A stretch of DNA of 64,000 bases from Helicoverpa zea (taxonomy: Eukaryota > Arthropoda > Insecta > Lepidoptera > Noctuidae), in NCBI RefSeq assembly GCF_022581195.2, contig NC_061454.1, forward strand, positions 8,680,001 to 8,744,000. Direction: 5' to 3'. A model generated the notes under the pieces. It ran no database searches. It was not told the DNA's origin and saw nothing but the letters and a program-made list of their open reading frames with translations. The position numbers and the translations under genes were made by a program. Positions 45,353 to 57,227 of the stretch are shown here, piece by piece. How positions within the stretch are numbered: the stretch's first letter is position 1; each line of letters begins with the position of its first letter.

Positions 45353-48300
45353 AGATCATAAATTGATGTTAGAATTTACAAAACCTAATTCTCCTGGTGA
45401 TGAAAATATGTAAAAAAACTTAAGTAATCACTTAAATAATCTTCGAAGCCTTTAAAAAATACCAATCTCATATAACAAAAAAATAAAGGCATAACTTGAT
45501 CGTCTTAATCGACATGGAATACACCGCTAAGCCCTGGCTCCGACAGAGCTGGCGTACCATTTCTCTGATTGATTAAAACGCTAACAAAGGGATAATGCTG
45601 ATCACTGCGAGCTTTGTACTGAAGCCCTTTATGTACAACGTAGTCTGAGAGTAATCAAACCAGCCCTCTATAAAAATCACCCACGGAAATTATAACTTTC
45701 CACTGCTCTCCCTTTTGTGTTCGAAAATATTGTGGGACAGAATATTTGTATAGAGATTTTCGTCTCAACAAAAATAATTATTGTTTGATGTTTGATTATA
45801 TGTTTAGACACTGCGAATGTTTGTTGGTCTTCATTTCACTTTATTTGTGGTTTTCTTCTGTGCTTCATATTTTTTGTTTTGTGTATTATTTTTTTTTCTA
45901 TCTAGCCACCATTCACAGTAGTTGCTCGCACTCATATTGCAAAGCAATTAATGGAAATGTAATCGGCAATATAATTTTACAGCATTGCTGATTGTACCTT
46001 AGTGTTTTGTGCCTCGCCTGGTCATACGTACATTTTACATAAAGTGTCCAGTATGACCGTCAAAGTCACTTACAATTAAAACGACTATGACGATAAGGCA
46101 AGCATTAGGTAAAACGTAGAACCTAATATTGTATAATCCGAACGCAACTCCCAACCCGCATCCCTATTCCCAAAGCGTAGATTCAGATCCCATATTCGAT
46201 CGTAGAACAGTAATCATAGTCAGCTGGTTTAAATCAGGTGAGCTGAGGTGAGAGTCAGGGGTCCGAAGCCCGATGCACGACAGATGTCGCCCCCTGCGGC
46301 GCGGATGATGATCCGGCCCCTACTAAAGTATGCCTCATAAACTTTGTTGTTATGAATTATTTGATATTTCAGACGCCAATTACGTTGCTGATGTATGGCT
46401 GTTTCCTTGTACTAAGTTTGATGTGGCTTTGTTAGTTTTCAGAAAGTACTGTTCGTAAGTTTGTCTATTGTGAATGTCAGTACAGAATTTCCCTAGAGAG
46501 AAGTTATATAAATAAACATATATTTATTTTATATATTTTAAATTATTGAATAGTAGAAAAATGTTATTGAGACGAAATGTGTGCCCATCATCAAAAATAC
46601 AGAGTGAGATTTTTTTATAACGAGGCTACTGTTAGTTAAACAAACCATTTAGAAATCACACCAAATATTACAGACAACAATGACACATTATCAAAAGTAA
46701 TAAGACATTAAACCAAAATGAACGGCAGGTACGATTCACCCAGAAACCGCCGAACAAAAGCTGTAGTGGAAACCGGAAGGAGGCGATTCGCCGCGCACGC
46801 GCCGCCACGTGCTCACTTCCGCTTTTAATGCGATAATATAATAGGAGACATCTCCTCGACGTTTAGTCAAAATACTCTGTAAATATTTACCGCGATATTT
46901 TCTCACACTTTTTTAATAAAACTGTTGATTCATCGAGAGAAAATAGGTTACGATTCACACGGCTTTTGTGATATTGTTTTTGTGTGCCGTCAGTTGTTGC
47001 TTTGTTTTAAAATATTTTTTAACATTTTATCACTTAAAAAAGATTAGAATTGACGTGAGTTTTGAGATTGTTACCTAAAGGATATACGAAAAAAAACCGC
47101 AATAATATTTTTTCTCACGCAGAGATCAAAGCATTTTGTTATTTCAGTATAATAACAAAGTAATGTTTATAATAGTGGGAGATTAATACTGATATAATAA
47201 CTGCGGCCGCCGGCGCCGGGCGCCGTCCCCGCCGGCACGGCTGCGGCAGCCGGCCTGACTCCTTGTAATCATAGACTTCAATACCACAAGGGTATAATCC
47301 CAATCATTCGTAAACTATTCTATGCTATTTTCGCATAAATAGCACTGAAAAATATTTTTCTGGACATAAAAACATAAATCCACTTAGGTATCAGAAAAAT
47401 ATTAAGTGTCACTTTCGTTTACTGGTAAAAATTACTGTTAATTCCTACGTAATATTGTAGCAAGGTACTTAATTTTCAACAAGACATATAAAAAGGTATT
47501 GAATACAAAATATACCAAGTATTTAGGTAAGCAAATACTGCTACTGTATAGTGCATTAATTTACTAATAGGTGCGTTATCGGCATAATAGCACCAGTGTA
47601 CGCTCTTGTCTGGTGTTAAAATCAAAAAAGGCCCATCGGCACTCCTGTAGAGCACTTAACTTGATTATACGAAGCCGTACCGTATGGTGTGCGTGGGTAA
47701 GCTATGGAAACAGGGCTGCCATAGACGCGTGCCGAGTCCTTCAGTAAAACCCTAGCACGTGTCCGCAAGCCCATAATTATAGGCTTTACCATGTCGCTAA
47801 ACTATGTTTAACATCAAGATAGTGCCGAAAGGACACGAGCGAAAATTATTATTTCTTAAAAAGTCGGCATCGTCAGTTGTAAAAGGTGACTAGGTAAGTA
47901 TCTAACCTAGCATATTTTCTAATAAATGAACATTACTTATATTGTACCTCGTTGTGGAAATTACCTGCTGCAACTCAGGTAATATAGCCAATTAAGATTT
48001 AAGCACTTTGATAATATGACAACATTTATTACTTCTTTGCCTCAATGCAATTTTTCATTGGTTTAGTTTTATAATATTGAGTCATCATAATAACAATAAA
48101 ATATAATTTTATAAACAAATTATATTATTGCGTTTGACTATAACTTCCGTATCGCAAGAATTTACCATTACTAATTTATTTATGAAGTGTTGATTATGTA
48201 ATTATCCTGGACAATAATTGCTTTATAACTAGATATACTAAGTAATCAAAAGATGGACCTACATCATCAGTCATCTGTTCAATAAATTGTTGATAATGTT

Positions 48301-48571
48301 CGGTATTAGGCTATGTTTTGCTACTTGCTTCACACAATTCCAGCCAGGCCGAGCCGAATGTTCAGTGGAAAAATACAACGCTTTGGAGTATGTATTCCCA
48401 TAACTAGGATTGGTCTACTGATCAAAAAGTCCAAAGATAGGTATATAAGTAAAATAAATGTTATAGCTAAAAGGCTCTGGCTCTGTTGAGCCGAAAGCAC
48501 AGCCCATAGTGTATAGATCAGCAAATAGCAAAACACGCATTTAGCAGCTTCGATGCTGCCAGCTGATCTAC
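45353..48571. other. Intergenic; small CpG islands only
   Basis: No coding exon is recognised. CpG-rich patches at 46780-46825 and at 47203-47275 (with GGCGCCGGGCGCCG palindromic text) stand out. If the exon at 48572-48744 belongs to a longer minus-strand gene, its next exons should lie here, but I could not identify them. Confidence 0.5.
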
Positions 48572-48744
48572 CTTCGAGTGCTTTGTTTCTGGCGAGCAGT
48601 GCGAGCAGCACGTCGGGCGGCGGCGGGTCGAGCGGGTGCAGCGGCTCCAGGGCGTCCATGGCAGCGTCGCGACGCACCTCGCACCCCGCCACCACCTCGC
48701 CGTACTCAGCCTCCATCAACCCGTCACTACGTCCCATGCACACA
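48572..48744 (-). CDS. Exon of an unrecognised minus-strand gene
   Basis: Acceptor TTTACAG just before 48744 and donor GAAG|GTAGAT at 48571. The phase-open reading contains an ATG at 48737-48735 and gives MGRSDGLMEAEYGEVVAG, EVRRDAAMDALEPLHPLDPP and LLALLARNKALEG, ending with one base of a split codon. It is strongly CpG-rich and looks like real protein: acidic, then proline-rich, then a helix-like end. I do not recognise it. The ...LLARNKALEG end would suit the start of an LKAAEAR-motif protein, but this is only a guess. A minus-strand GTAAGT donor near 49083 could belong to a 5' non-coding exon. Confidence 0.45.
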
Positions 48745-49160
48745 CTGTAAACATCCAGCGCCGGCTTCTCGACTTAGCATCCCGCACGAGTCGCGTAAAC
48801 AACACGGTCGCACGAACACCTGTGCATGGTTCCCGGCCGGCAGGGAGCGGCTGCAGCGGGCGTCCCGACGCGCCCGAGAGCCGGAGCCACGTGGCGGCGC
48901 CGCCCACGCCCGCCCCTCGCCGCCACACTCTCGCACCGCGCCGCCCTCCTGCCTCCCATTGAGAAGTCATTTTTTACCCCCTGAATCTGATAAACCCTGG
49001 GGCGAGCGGGGAAGCGCGGCGGCGAGCGCGGCTCCCCCGCCCCGAACTAATTTGCTGGAGTCGTACGACACACCCCGGGTACTTACATCCATCTACAATA
49101 TTACTCTAGCACGTTATCCCGTTCGCGGGGGCACTTCGTTTCTAGTCATCTAGTCATTGT
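48745..49160. promoter_or_regulatory. CpG island between the 48.6-kb exon and the CFAP47-like gene
   Basis: Dense CpG from about 48590 to 49060. Long open frames on both strands here are a by-product of GC content. Its place between divergently oriented genes suggests a bidirectional promoter. Confidence 0.4.
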
Positions 49161-49488
49161 GATGAAAGAAATTCTGAAATCGTAACAATATTTTTCGTTA
49201 AAGATTTGGTTATAAGTAAATTATTCTGTACGCCTTCCTCTATTTAATATTTGCTGCATAATTTTACTGGTAGATAATAAAAATATAAAAATAATTCCCG
49301 TTAATTTCATTTATCTATACATTTTCCAATCGTATTTTTTCTGAATTTAATAATATAAACTCAATGCGTTCTGACGATAGAACATTATGTCATAATGACA
49401 TTCACTAACTACTGACGTACGGTGTTATCGACAAAGTTGTAGTATTATTTTTTTATAATTATTTATTTTAGAACCAGTCTTTAGAACT

Positions 49489-49653
49489 ATGTCCAAATGT
49501 AATAATTATAATCCTGACAATGTGTTTAAACGATTCAAGGTTATAGAGTTCCCGCCTTCTTTCGTTGGTCTTTCGACAAAACAAATTCTCGATGTGGATG
49601 TGGATCTCAGAAAATCCGCTTATCTCAAGACAATGTGCGAAGGACGCCTAATG
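49489..49653 (+). CDS. Cfap47: CFAP47-like exon 1
   Basis: ATG at 49489, encoding FKRFKVIEFPPSFVGLSTK and ending GRLM at a weak donor ATG|GTAGTT. The frame stays open to TAA at 49680, whose TAAGTAAAA neighbourhood is also donor-like but would include the stop. The donor at 49653 gives the phase 0 needed by exon 2. Confidence 0.55.
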
Positions 49654-52600
49654 GTAGTTAACAACCTCACCTTAATCTAAGTAAAAAACAGGATCTTAAT
49701 CGAATAAAATCTTATAGTAGTTTTCCTAACAATTATACCACTGACATCGCTGGGTTTACCCACGTAAACATTACGCACAGAGATCGAAATATAGTGTAAT
49801 AGTTTTTGTGCAATTTCAGGAGTTTGATGAAGCGCGTCACATCTCTGCATCTCATAGGGCATTCAATATAGAACCTAGAAGTGATTCCACTGTTGAAGTA
49901 ACGTTTCAACCTAAAAATGAATGTGTATCTAGAGCAAAACGCAAGATGCAAATTGACAATAGATTTGTATTCGATTTACGTTTGATACAAGTGGATGAAA
50001 TAAGGTGTTGTGAAAATGAACTCCACGCTGAAATTGGTCGATATTACATAAGTGGCCAGTACGAATATTGCCAAGTATCCCACTATCCCAAAGTACTTAA
50101 CTTTGGCCATGTAGTTATTAATAGTAAAGTGACGAAGTACATTCGTATTCGAAACGAATCGAGTTTGATTGCTGCTAAAATGTGGGTTGAGCGAGTGACG
50201 TGTTTTGAAGTTTCACCAATGAAATTTACGATACCTCCAAACTCATCAGTTAAGTTAACCATATCAGTCAAGCCGACTTGCTTAAAGGTTGCAAGGACTT
50301 TTTATTTCAAAATAAGAAATCCTCACGACGAATTGTTTGAATCCAATAGTGAAAATGCATCTGATTTAGACGACGTTTCCAACGTTATTGATTATGTAAT
50401 AACTAATAAAATTAATATATCTTACGACAAAATTCCAAAAGTGATAGTGGTTGAGTCTTTGCACAAATTAACAGAACAAGAACCTCGATATACTTACGTA
50501 AATGAAGAAGTCGGAATACAAAAGGAACGAAGAGAAAAAGCGAAAAACTACATTGAAGTCTGTAAAATGGCAAATGCAAAGAAAATTATCAAAGAAAAAT
50601 TCACAACTGGAAGAGATCATTGTTGCACAAAAATATTGAACAATATTCGAAAACTAGATGCACAATTCTGTCGTCAAACTATTATTAAAATTACACCTTA
50701 TGACTTATTTAATGTATTGTTTTTCCCATACTCTTTGGATTTTGGAAAAGTCGCTGTATCGACTTACGGAGAAAGTGGTTTAAAAATTAAGAATAACACA
50801 AAATATGATATATCTATAAAAATGATAGACGGTACCGGTGTTTTATATACTGAAAATAAACTTGCAGAGGTTGTTATTAGATTGAAATCATCAGAAGAAA
50901 CTACATTAGCAATCTTTTGCAAGGGCTTTAAACTAGGTGTATGCGAAGGTACTATTCATTACATAATTGATGATATTTACAGAGGAAAGCACTCGTACAG
51001 CATGGATGTAAGTAATCCTTTGCTAATGGTACAAGAAAAATGCTTGAAATTTGGAATGGTCACTTCAGAATGTTTTGTAACATCGGTTCCCGTACGAATA
51101 TTTAATGATTTCAACATCACGGTCGACTTCAGTTGGGAAGAAGGATCCCCAGAGGCTCCATTTGAAATATTGCCAACTTCTGGCTCCATAGAAAGTCACA
51201 GTTGTAAGATATGTATTGTTACATACGTTTCTAAATCAACAAAATCAAAAAACCACGAAGTTAGTTTAATTTCTAAAAGTATAACCACTCAATGTATTCC
51301 GATGGAATTAAGCATTGCAACACGTAAACTTTCTATTAAGTTTTTACAGCAATCTGTGATATTTAAAGATATTCCATTAAACTTGGAGACAATAGAAAAA
51401 GTTAAATTAGAGAACTCATCAAGAGAGATCGCCTTATTTCACGTTGTGGAACCCTTGATTCCGGGTGTAAAGATTGAACCAATGAGTGGCATTATTCGAC
51501 CAAAAATGATCATGACTTTCGATATCATAATTAAAATATCATGCGTTTTGGAATTTGCTTTTGATATTTTTATTAGAATCAACAATAAAGAGAATGTTGT
51601 GTTGCCAATAAGTGGAAATGTAGTGGAACCAAAAATTGTTATACATCCTAAAAATATTTATATGGCACGCATTCCATGCTATATGGTGACATACGTCCCA
51701 ATCACTATCCAAAACTTTGGCCCTGTTAAATCTGAAGTAGACGTTTTAGATACTGGAGATGACAATATATTTGATGTTTACGTGGCAATCGGAAATGAAA
51801 AGCAAAGAGTGTTCAAATTTTATGTGGAAGCTGGACAATCTAAAATTGTGTTTATCAAAGTATGTGATATATTTCGCAGAGAATATGAAATGTATATTCC
51901 ATTTAAAATAAATGGACTATTAGGACCTCCTAATAACAATTCTTGGTCCACAGAACTTCATTACTACATCGGCGAATTCGAAAAGTAAGGGTATTTTTTC
52001 ATAAAACATCGAACACAATGTTCATTCATATTTTCTTACCTCGTACGTATTATTCCATAACTTACCATCTGCCTATCCTTTTTCACGAAGGAACTCGTCA
52101 TGAAAAGATGGTTGCCATACAATGTATTGGTAACATTGCTAAACCCAATCGATCGATCGACATAGCCACGAGCTTCTACATATTATTCTACCATACTATA
52201 ATCGTCGGCACGAATCTTGAGCGCTGACCTTCTCCTGTGCAGAAGTAATTTATTGGGTCCCTTTTGTGGTATGAGGTGAGGCGCGGGGGCGGGCTGGCCC
52301 GCAGCGCATCGCATCATAGCCGTCACACGGGATTGGTTCTTTGCTAATAAATCACTTCTGCGCAGGTGAAGATCAGCACTCAAGATTCGTGCCGATGATT
52401 CTAATTACATTATGGATTAATACAAAGTATTTTTTTTCAGATGTTATGAAAATAACGTGAAAGTAAAGTTGAAAACTGTGAACAAAGACATTAGTTACTG
52501 TCGCATAACGGGTGTAATTACCGTTCCATGGATAGCATTTTCTGTTGAAAAATTTGAACTGGATTTTGTTCAGCATGGTAGAAATGCGATAAACTTTGAA

Positions 52601-55532
52601 ATGATCAATATATCAAAGTATAGTTTATTTGTAACAATAATAACATCAAAATTAGCGCCTTCTTTCTCGTTAGAGTTACTTTCGGATCCTGAAGAGAACG
52701 GATCACTAACCGTAACCGAAAATAACATAAAATTTGAACTGGAGCAGGAGCAACAAGCAGAGTTTTGTTTGACATTCCATCCAAAAGGTCACGGAAAATT
52801 TGTCACAACTGCCGTTTTGTATTTGGATAAACATATGACTATACCTTATTACAACTTAACGTTTGTTGGGAGGAGAGAAACGCCGCTGATGACACCCAGT
52901 GAGTACAGAATAATATTCCCACCTTGTTATGTTGGAACCGAAATAACACGAATTATCACTATCGATATGGAGGAGGAATCTGACTTGGATTCATTCAACT
53001 GTTATTTTAAAGAGGATGCGAGTCTTATAGTTGAATTAGTTGACGTTCAAATTATTGAAAAAAATGAAATGCTGCATACGATCGTTACGGTTGAACTGAA
53101 AGTTTGCACTCAAGCGCCTTATATTGGAAATGTGATCGTTCATTTTAATCATGATTGTGGCTCAGTCTGTGATGTTGAAGTCCATTTTTGTGTCACATAT
53201 TGTCTAATCACCTTGCATGCTAATCACCTTGTTGAACCTGAGGACAATCCCTACCCTTACTTTCCGTTGAGGAGCCAAGTTAATCTTTATGACTACTTAA
53301 CGCAGTGTTCAAAATTTTTGGAAAAATGGATGTTTCAACAAGGTTTTAGAAGAGATTTGTACCCAGTCATACCCGATACATTTCACGCATTGTCGTCTAC
53401 GTTGTCGACACAATCTGGTACAAAGACAAAAGGCATAAATGTATCTTACTTGAATTTTGTCAGGAGGATTGCAGGCCCTCTTATGAAGCACGTACGAAAA
53501 ATATCGTTAGTACCCAGTAATACTTAAACGTATGTGTATTTGAACGAGTACAAGTAACTTATTTATAACATATCCTTTATATAATTTCAGTGTTCATGGT
53601 GTTGACGAATCATTTAAGTTTGTTAAAGAAATTCACGACACATATAGAGAAGTCATTAATTTATTGAAATCACGAGGTGCCAATTTGTGGGTCTTACAAG
53701 CGAAATACCTCTTGAGTTATGAACAATTCGTAACTTATTCGGAAAATGTTGCGCCAAAGTGCAATGCAGACATTGTATTAACACAACAATTGACATCAGA
53801 TGTTGAACTTTTTAAAAGGTTAAATAAGCAAAGTTGGCTCGACTTCATCTTACAAAGTTACAAAGTTTTTGTCATGGACAGTTGTTTCTTTGAATGTGTT
53901 TGTGTTAGCACTCAACCCAGAGACATAATCAAAGTGTTAATTGACTGGTTCAATGAACAGATATTGATTCAACATCACAAACTCATCAAAAAAAAGAAAC
54001 CAGTAAAACTAATCACCAATATAACAACAGACTTATCGGATGGCATTGCCATTGCGTCGGCCTTAACGAATTATTGCCCATTTCTGATGGAACATTTTTC
54101 ATTATTCTGTGAGGTGCAAGATAAAAGCATTGAGGGAGACATTATAAATAACGCGTGCCTGATTATTGAAGCTATGAACCTATTGAAACTTTATTTTCCA
54201 CTATCAACTAAAGACTTTTTTCAACCTAATTATTTACAAATGCTGTTTTTGTCTATACACCTTTATGTAGTATTGCCAATGTTTAAAACAAAAGATACGA
54301 TCAAGTTTCAGCCACCACTTTTAAGAAGTTCTTCACGCTTAATCGCAATATGTCCCACAAGCCAGGAATCGCTCATATTTAGTTTTATGATTCTTAACAA
54401 CCATAGAAACAATTTTGTGGTTGAAAAGGCTCCTTCACAAGATAATGGAAAGAAGATGTTTTTAAGCGTTAAATATACAGCTAATTTTGTGTCTGAAGAA
54501 AGCTGCATTCTCCTAGTGCATGGTTACAATAAAACTCGAATCTTTGACACATACATTGTATTTATGCTACGTGGACATGTCGGAGTGTTGAATCCAGTTA
54601 GAAAATGCAAAGTGACTGGACCATTATATAGACCTAATAGAGTTGATATTCTGTTGTCATCACCATTTCTAACGACGGCCATATTTCAAATCCAAATCAC
54701 AGACGCGGAACCATCAATACCCGTATATTTTGAAGAAACACCGAAATCTAGATTTTACTTACGACGTTTAAATTTAATTGACAAAGAAATAACTTTGAAT
54801 GGTGCACCAAAGGAACAACAAGAAATAACAGACCATAAACTGTATTTGCAAATGATATGTCTAAGTACCCAAGTAGGTAACTCATGGATTTGGTTTACGA
54901 GTGACATTGGGCAGTTTTTTGTGAGAGTAACGACACAACCTCGTTGGGATATACCGATAGACAGCTTGCAAGCAAAAGTGCAATCGTGGCCTATGGACCC
55001 CTGCAGCTGCGGGGAGGCTTGCGAGTGCTACAGAACTACTGTACTCTTGATACCGCACCGCAACGAGTTGATGGTTAAAGCCATGCGTTATGCATTACTC
55101 GAACATGCATCTGGCGCCATGATGCAAATATTTGATCAATTAATTGGTAAGCTCAGTCCGTTTCAGCTTTTAATGAGTTAATCCCTCACACTTTCTATTT
55201 TATGTTTCATCTCAACAGAAACAACGACTGGCAAAATAATTCTCACTATGTTATTTGAAGAAGGAGGAACCACTATGTCGGATGTGAACCATATTCTTCG
55301 AAGCAGCAACTCGTTCAGGATCAGCTCCCGCGCGTTGACGCCGCGCATCGAGCGCGTCACACTGTCGCACCATAGCAACGCGATGTTGGCGCTGCCCGTC
55401 ACTGTCCCGGCTCATGACAAGTTTGAGAAATATTCGATTACGTTTACTTCTGATTGTGGTATGGATATTCGTACTTACAGAATATTCTTCATTGAATCCA
55501 GTGGAAACTTAACTTCCGAGACAATGTTGTAA
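49489..55532 (+). CDS. Cfap47: CFAP47-like protein (ASH/MSP repeats and CH domain), five exons, in-frame TAA in exon 3
   Basis: Model: 49489-49653, 49820-51984, 52441-53529, 53591-55146, 55219-55532; total 5289 nt = 1763 codons, all phases agreeing. The protein consists of successive beta-sandwich (ASH/MSP-type) units, for example HRAFNIEPRSDSTVEVTFQP, SPMKFTIPPNSSVKLTISV, LDFGKVAVSTYGESGLKI and ITVPWIAFSVEKFELDF. A calponin-homology-like domain follows (about 53950-54290; LSDGIAIASALTNYCPFL and YLQMLFLSIHLY). That order is the hallmark of CFAP47, a protein of cilia and sperm flagella. It is shorter than vertebrate CFAP47 (about 3200 residues) at the C-terminus. The TAA at 53525-53527 lies two bases before the only phase-correct donor of exon 3, so codon 1139 reads as stop: mutation, error, or an unusual splice. 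First exon border is uncertain. Confidence 0.8.
49820..51984 (+). CDS. Cfap47: CFAP47-like exon 2, several ASH/MSP-type domains
   Basis: Acceptor TTTCAG at 49814-49819; donor AA|GTAAGG at 51985. 721 codons uninterrupted, with repeated F-x-I-x-P-x-x-S-x-x-x-V and LxFGxV patterns. Single long exon, typical for this family. Confidence 0.85.
51985..52200 (+). other. Intron sequence with an ASH-like open stretch
   Basis: In a frame different from exon 2 the bases 52051-52200 read ITYHLPILFHEGTRHEKMVA and IQCIGNIAKPNRSID, which resembles the end of an ASH unit. No acceptor precedes it, and a MITE cuts it at 52201. It may be a decayed exon duplicate or chance. Confidence 0.25.
52201..52399. mobile_element. 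MITE with ~27-bp terminal inverted repeats in a CFAP47 intron
   Basis: ATCGTCGGCACGAATCTTGA and its reverse form TCAAGATTCGTGCCGATGAT mark the ends; inverted similarity goes on to CTGTGCAGAAGTAATTTATT / AATAAATCACTTCTGCGCAG. 199 bp, non-coding. No certain target duplication. Confidence 0.8.
52441..53529 (+). CDS. Cfap47: CFAP47-like exon 3 (with in-frame TAA at 53525)
   Basis: Acceptor TTTTCAG at 52434-52440, completing Lys with the AA of exon 2. It reads CYENNVKVKLKTV through VGRRETPLMTPSEYRIIFPP to RRIAGPLMKHVRKISLVPSN-T, then TAA-AC|GTATGT. The GTATGT donor gives the phase required by exon 4; other GT sites near the end give the wrong phase. Confidence 0.75.
53591..55146 (+). CDS. Cfap47: CFAP47-like exon 4, CH domain
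   Basis: Acceptor TTTCAG at 53585-53590; donor G|GTAAGC at 55147. It begins VHGVDESFKFVKEIHDTY, contains the CH-like domain and later PLYRPNRVDILLSSPF and MDPCSCGEACECYRTTVL. The frame is continuous for 518 codons, so the region is either functional or only recently disabled. Confidence 0.85.
55219..55532 (+). CDS. Cfap47: CFAP47-like last exon
   Basis: Acceptor CAACAG at 55213-55218, phase-matched to exon 4. It encodes ETTTGKIILTMLFEEGGTTM to ESSGNLTSETML and ends TAA at 55530-55532. Vertebrate homologues go on for many more domains; no further exon was found downstream. Confidence 0.75.
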
Positions 55533-55632
55533 TGAATATGTAAAATTGAAGATATTTTTTAAATATCGGGATATAGAACAGATTCGTCTACTAAAACATA
55601 TTTCAGATTTTTTACCTTTTTATGGGTATCAA

Positions 55633-55638
55633 AATAAA
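55633..55638 (+). terminator. AATAAA polyadenylation signal for the CFAP47-like gene
   Basis: It lies 100 bases past the stop codon; a second AATAAA follows near 56059. Confidence 0.45.
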
Positions 55639-56119
55639 TCGGCCCAACATGTAAATCCTGTTACCGAGTGCACGCTTGGCCGATACAAATATTCGTTCGA
55701 CAAGTTAGTCACAAAATGCCAATTCATTTTTTTCGATAAATACTCGTTTCCACTTTTTTGAACAGCCATTAAGTGGACGATGACGCTTGTCTTTTTATTG
55801 GTTACGAGAAACCAGTAAGTAAAACTGGAAGCTTACCGACTCGAAGTCTGTCGAATGTCTGTAGATCCTGCTTGTAATCAATTAAAAACAAGATGTTGTG
55901 GGCCTGGCACGATCCTCAAGCCACTGTTCCTAGTTATTGTGATTTTAGTATTTTTAAATTTTGTTCATAACTATGTAAATCATTTATTTTTATTGATGCA
56001 TATACGTCACTTCTTAATAATTTAGTTTTTTTCTTTAATTTATGTAAACGGTATTCAAAAATAAATCTATTTTCATATCGTTGAAACTTAACTACAATAA
56101 TTTTAAATTGCGATTTTTC

Positions 56120-56400
56120 TCGAAAGTAGGTAATTCCTACTAGTTTGTGCTAGCAACTTTACCTATCTGGGTCTTAGGAACTACTTCCTATTCCTGTTAT
56201 TCTGTGATTATTCTGTGATTACTACCAAGTTTCATCAAAACCGTCTAGTAGTATTTCCGGACTTCATCATCAGCCTATAGCAGTCCACTGCTGGACATAG
56301 GCCTCTCCAAGTGCACGCCACTGAGATCGATTTCGTATTTCCGGACTTACGCGTTTTTAATACTACATAGTACTATTTTCATGATTGAGGTAATTTATAT
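56120..56400 (-). mobile_element. Degraded Helitron-like repeat hosting an RTE tail
   Basis: AAGTTTCATCAAAACCGTCT AGTAGTATTTCC text (56228-56260) resembles the 34037-34065 part of the Lep1-type Helitron. Ends are not recognisable. Confidence 0.4.
56265..56334 (-). mobile_element. 70-bp RTE LINE 3' end, 14-bp TSD
   Basis: The reverse complement reads TCGATCTCAGTGGCGTGCAC and GGAGAGGCCTATGTCCAGCA, then AGGCTGATGATG, matching the end of the RTE at 21045-21114. GTATTTCCGGACTT flanks both sides (56251-56264, 56335-56348). Confidence 0.88.
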
Positions 56401-56679
56401 GTAAAAATAGATACCTATTGTAACATTTTTTTCGATAAAATATATTTCATAATTTTTATTTCAATGTGTTTTATTGTAAAATAGCAATTAATGTTCCTAA
56501 ATACATATACTTATCTACCCTTAACATAATATATAAAAAAAATTAAACCTTTTTGAAAATTAGCTTCAAGAATTTCCGCAGGTAGAGTTAGTGCAGTTAG
56601 AGTTTCCGCAAACTTTATTATACACACAGCGTATACTAATCCATTTATCTATCACCCCATTTGTTAGTCAGTATTTGAC

Positions 56680-56800
56680 GGAAGCGACAGGCGGCGGCAT
56701 TCGGTCGGAAACGTGCAGCAGAGATGCGCGTGCGCCGCCTCGCCTGCCGCCTTGACCGCGCCACTCAGCCGGCACGCTAACTTGACCGGTCATGGCAGAC
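56680..56800. promoter_or_regulatory. CpG-rich patch, unassigned
   Basis: A block of dense CpG (GGCGGCGGCATTCGG, GCGCGTGCGCCGCC) in AT-rich surroundings, without coding structure. Confidence 0.25.
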
Positions 56801-56890
56801 GCCACATGACACACGGAAACCTTTACCTTACTCAAAACTAGGTCACCATGTTTTTTTATCATTTTAGGTGCTTACGTTCAAGTTTATGTT

Positions 56891-57073
56891 ACGGGTAGTC
56901 AGAAGCCAGTAAGTCTGACACCAGTCTAACCAAGGGGTATCGGGTTGCCCGAGTAACTGGGTTGAGGAGGTCAGATAGGCAGTCGCTTCTTGTAAAGCAC
57001 TGGTACTCAGCTGAATCCGGTTAGACTGGAAGCCGACCCCAACATGATTGGGAAAAAGGCTCGGAGGATGATG
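56891..57073 (+). mobile_element. 183-bp LINE 3' tail, 17-bp TSD
   Basis: ACGTTCAAGTTTATGTT is repeated exactly at 56874-56890 and 57074-57090. The insert contains GTTAGACTGGAAGCCGACCC and ends GGCTCGGAGGATGATG, a tail common in lepidopteran LINEs. An antisense relative is at 15013-15185. Confidence 0.88.
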
Positions 57074-57227
57074 ACGTTCAAGTTTATGTTTCCGTCCCTA
57101 AAAATTAAGAGACCTTAAAGGAGTCTATCAATTACAACGTAACGTACTATGACCGTCATAGGAACGTCTCAGGATCGAAAAGCAACGCGATATGCTTTAC
57201 TATGCCTACTTGAGTGTTTCAATTATA

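Noticed and set aside
48578..49153. Plus-strand open frame of 191 codons, Pro/Arg/Ala-rich
   Set aside because: Composition follows the CpG island; no splice or domain support, and the opposite strand has a better exon at 48572-48744.
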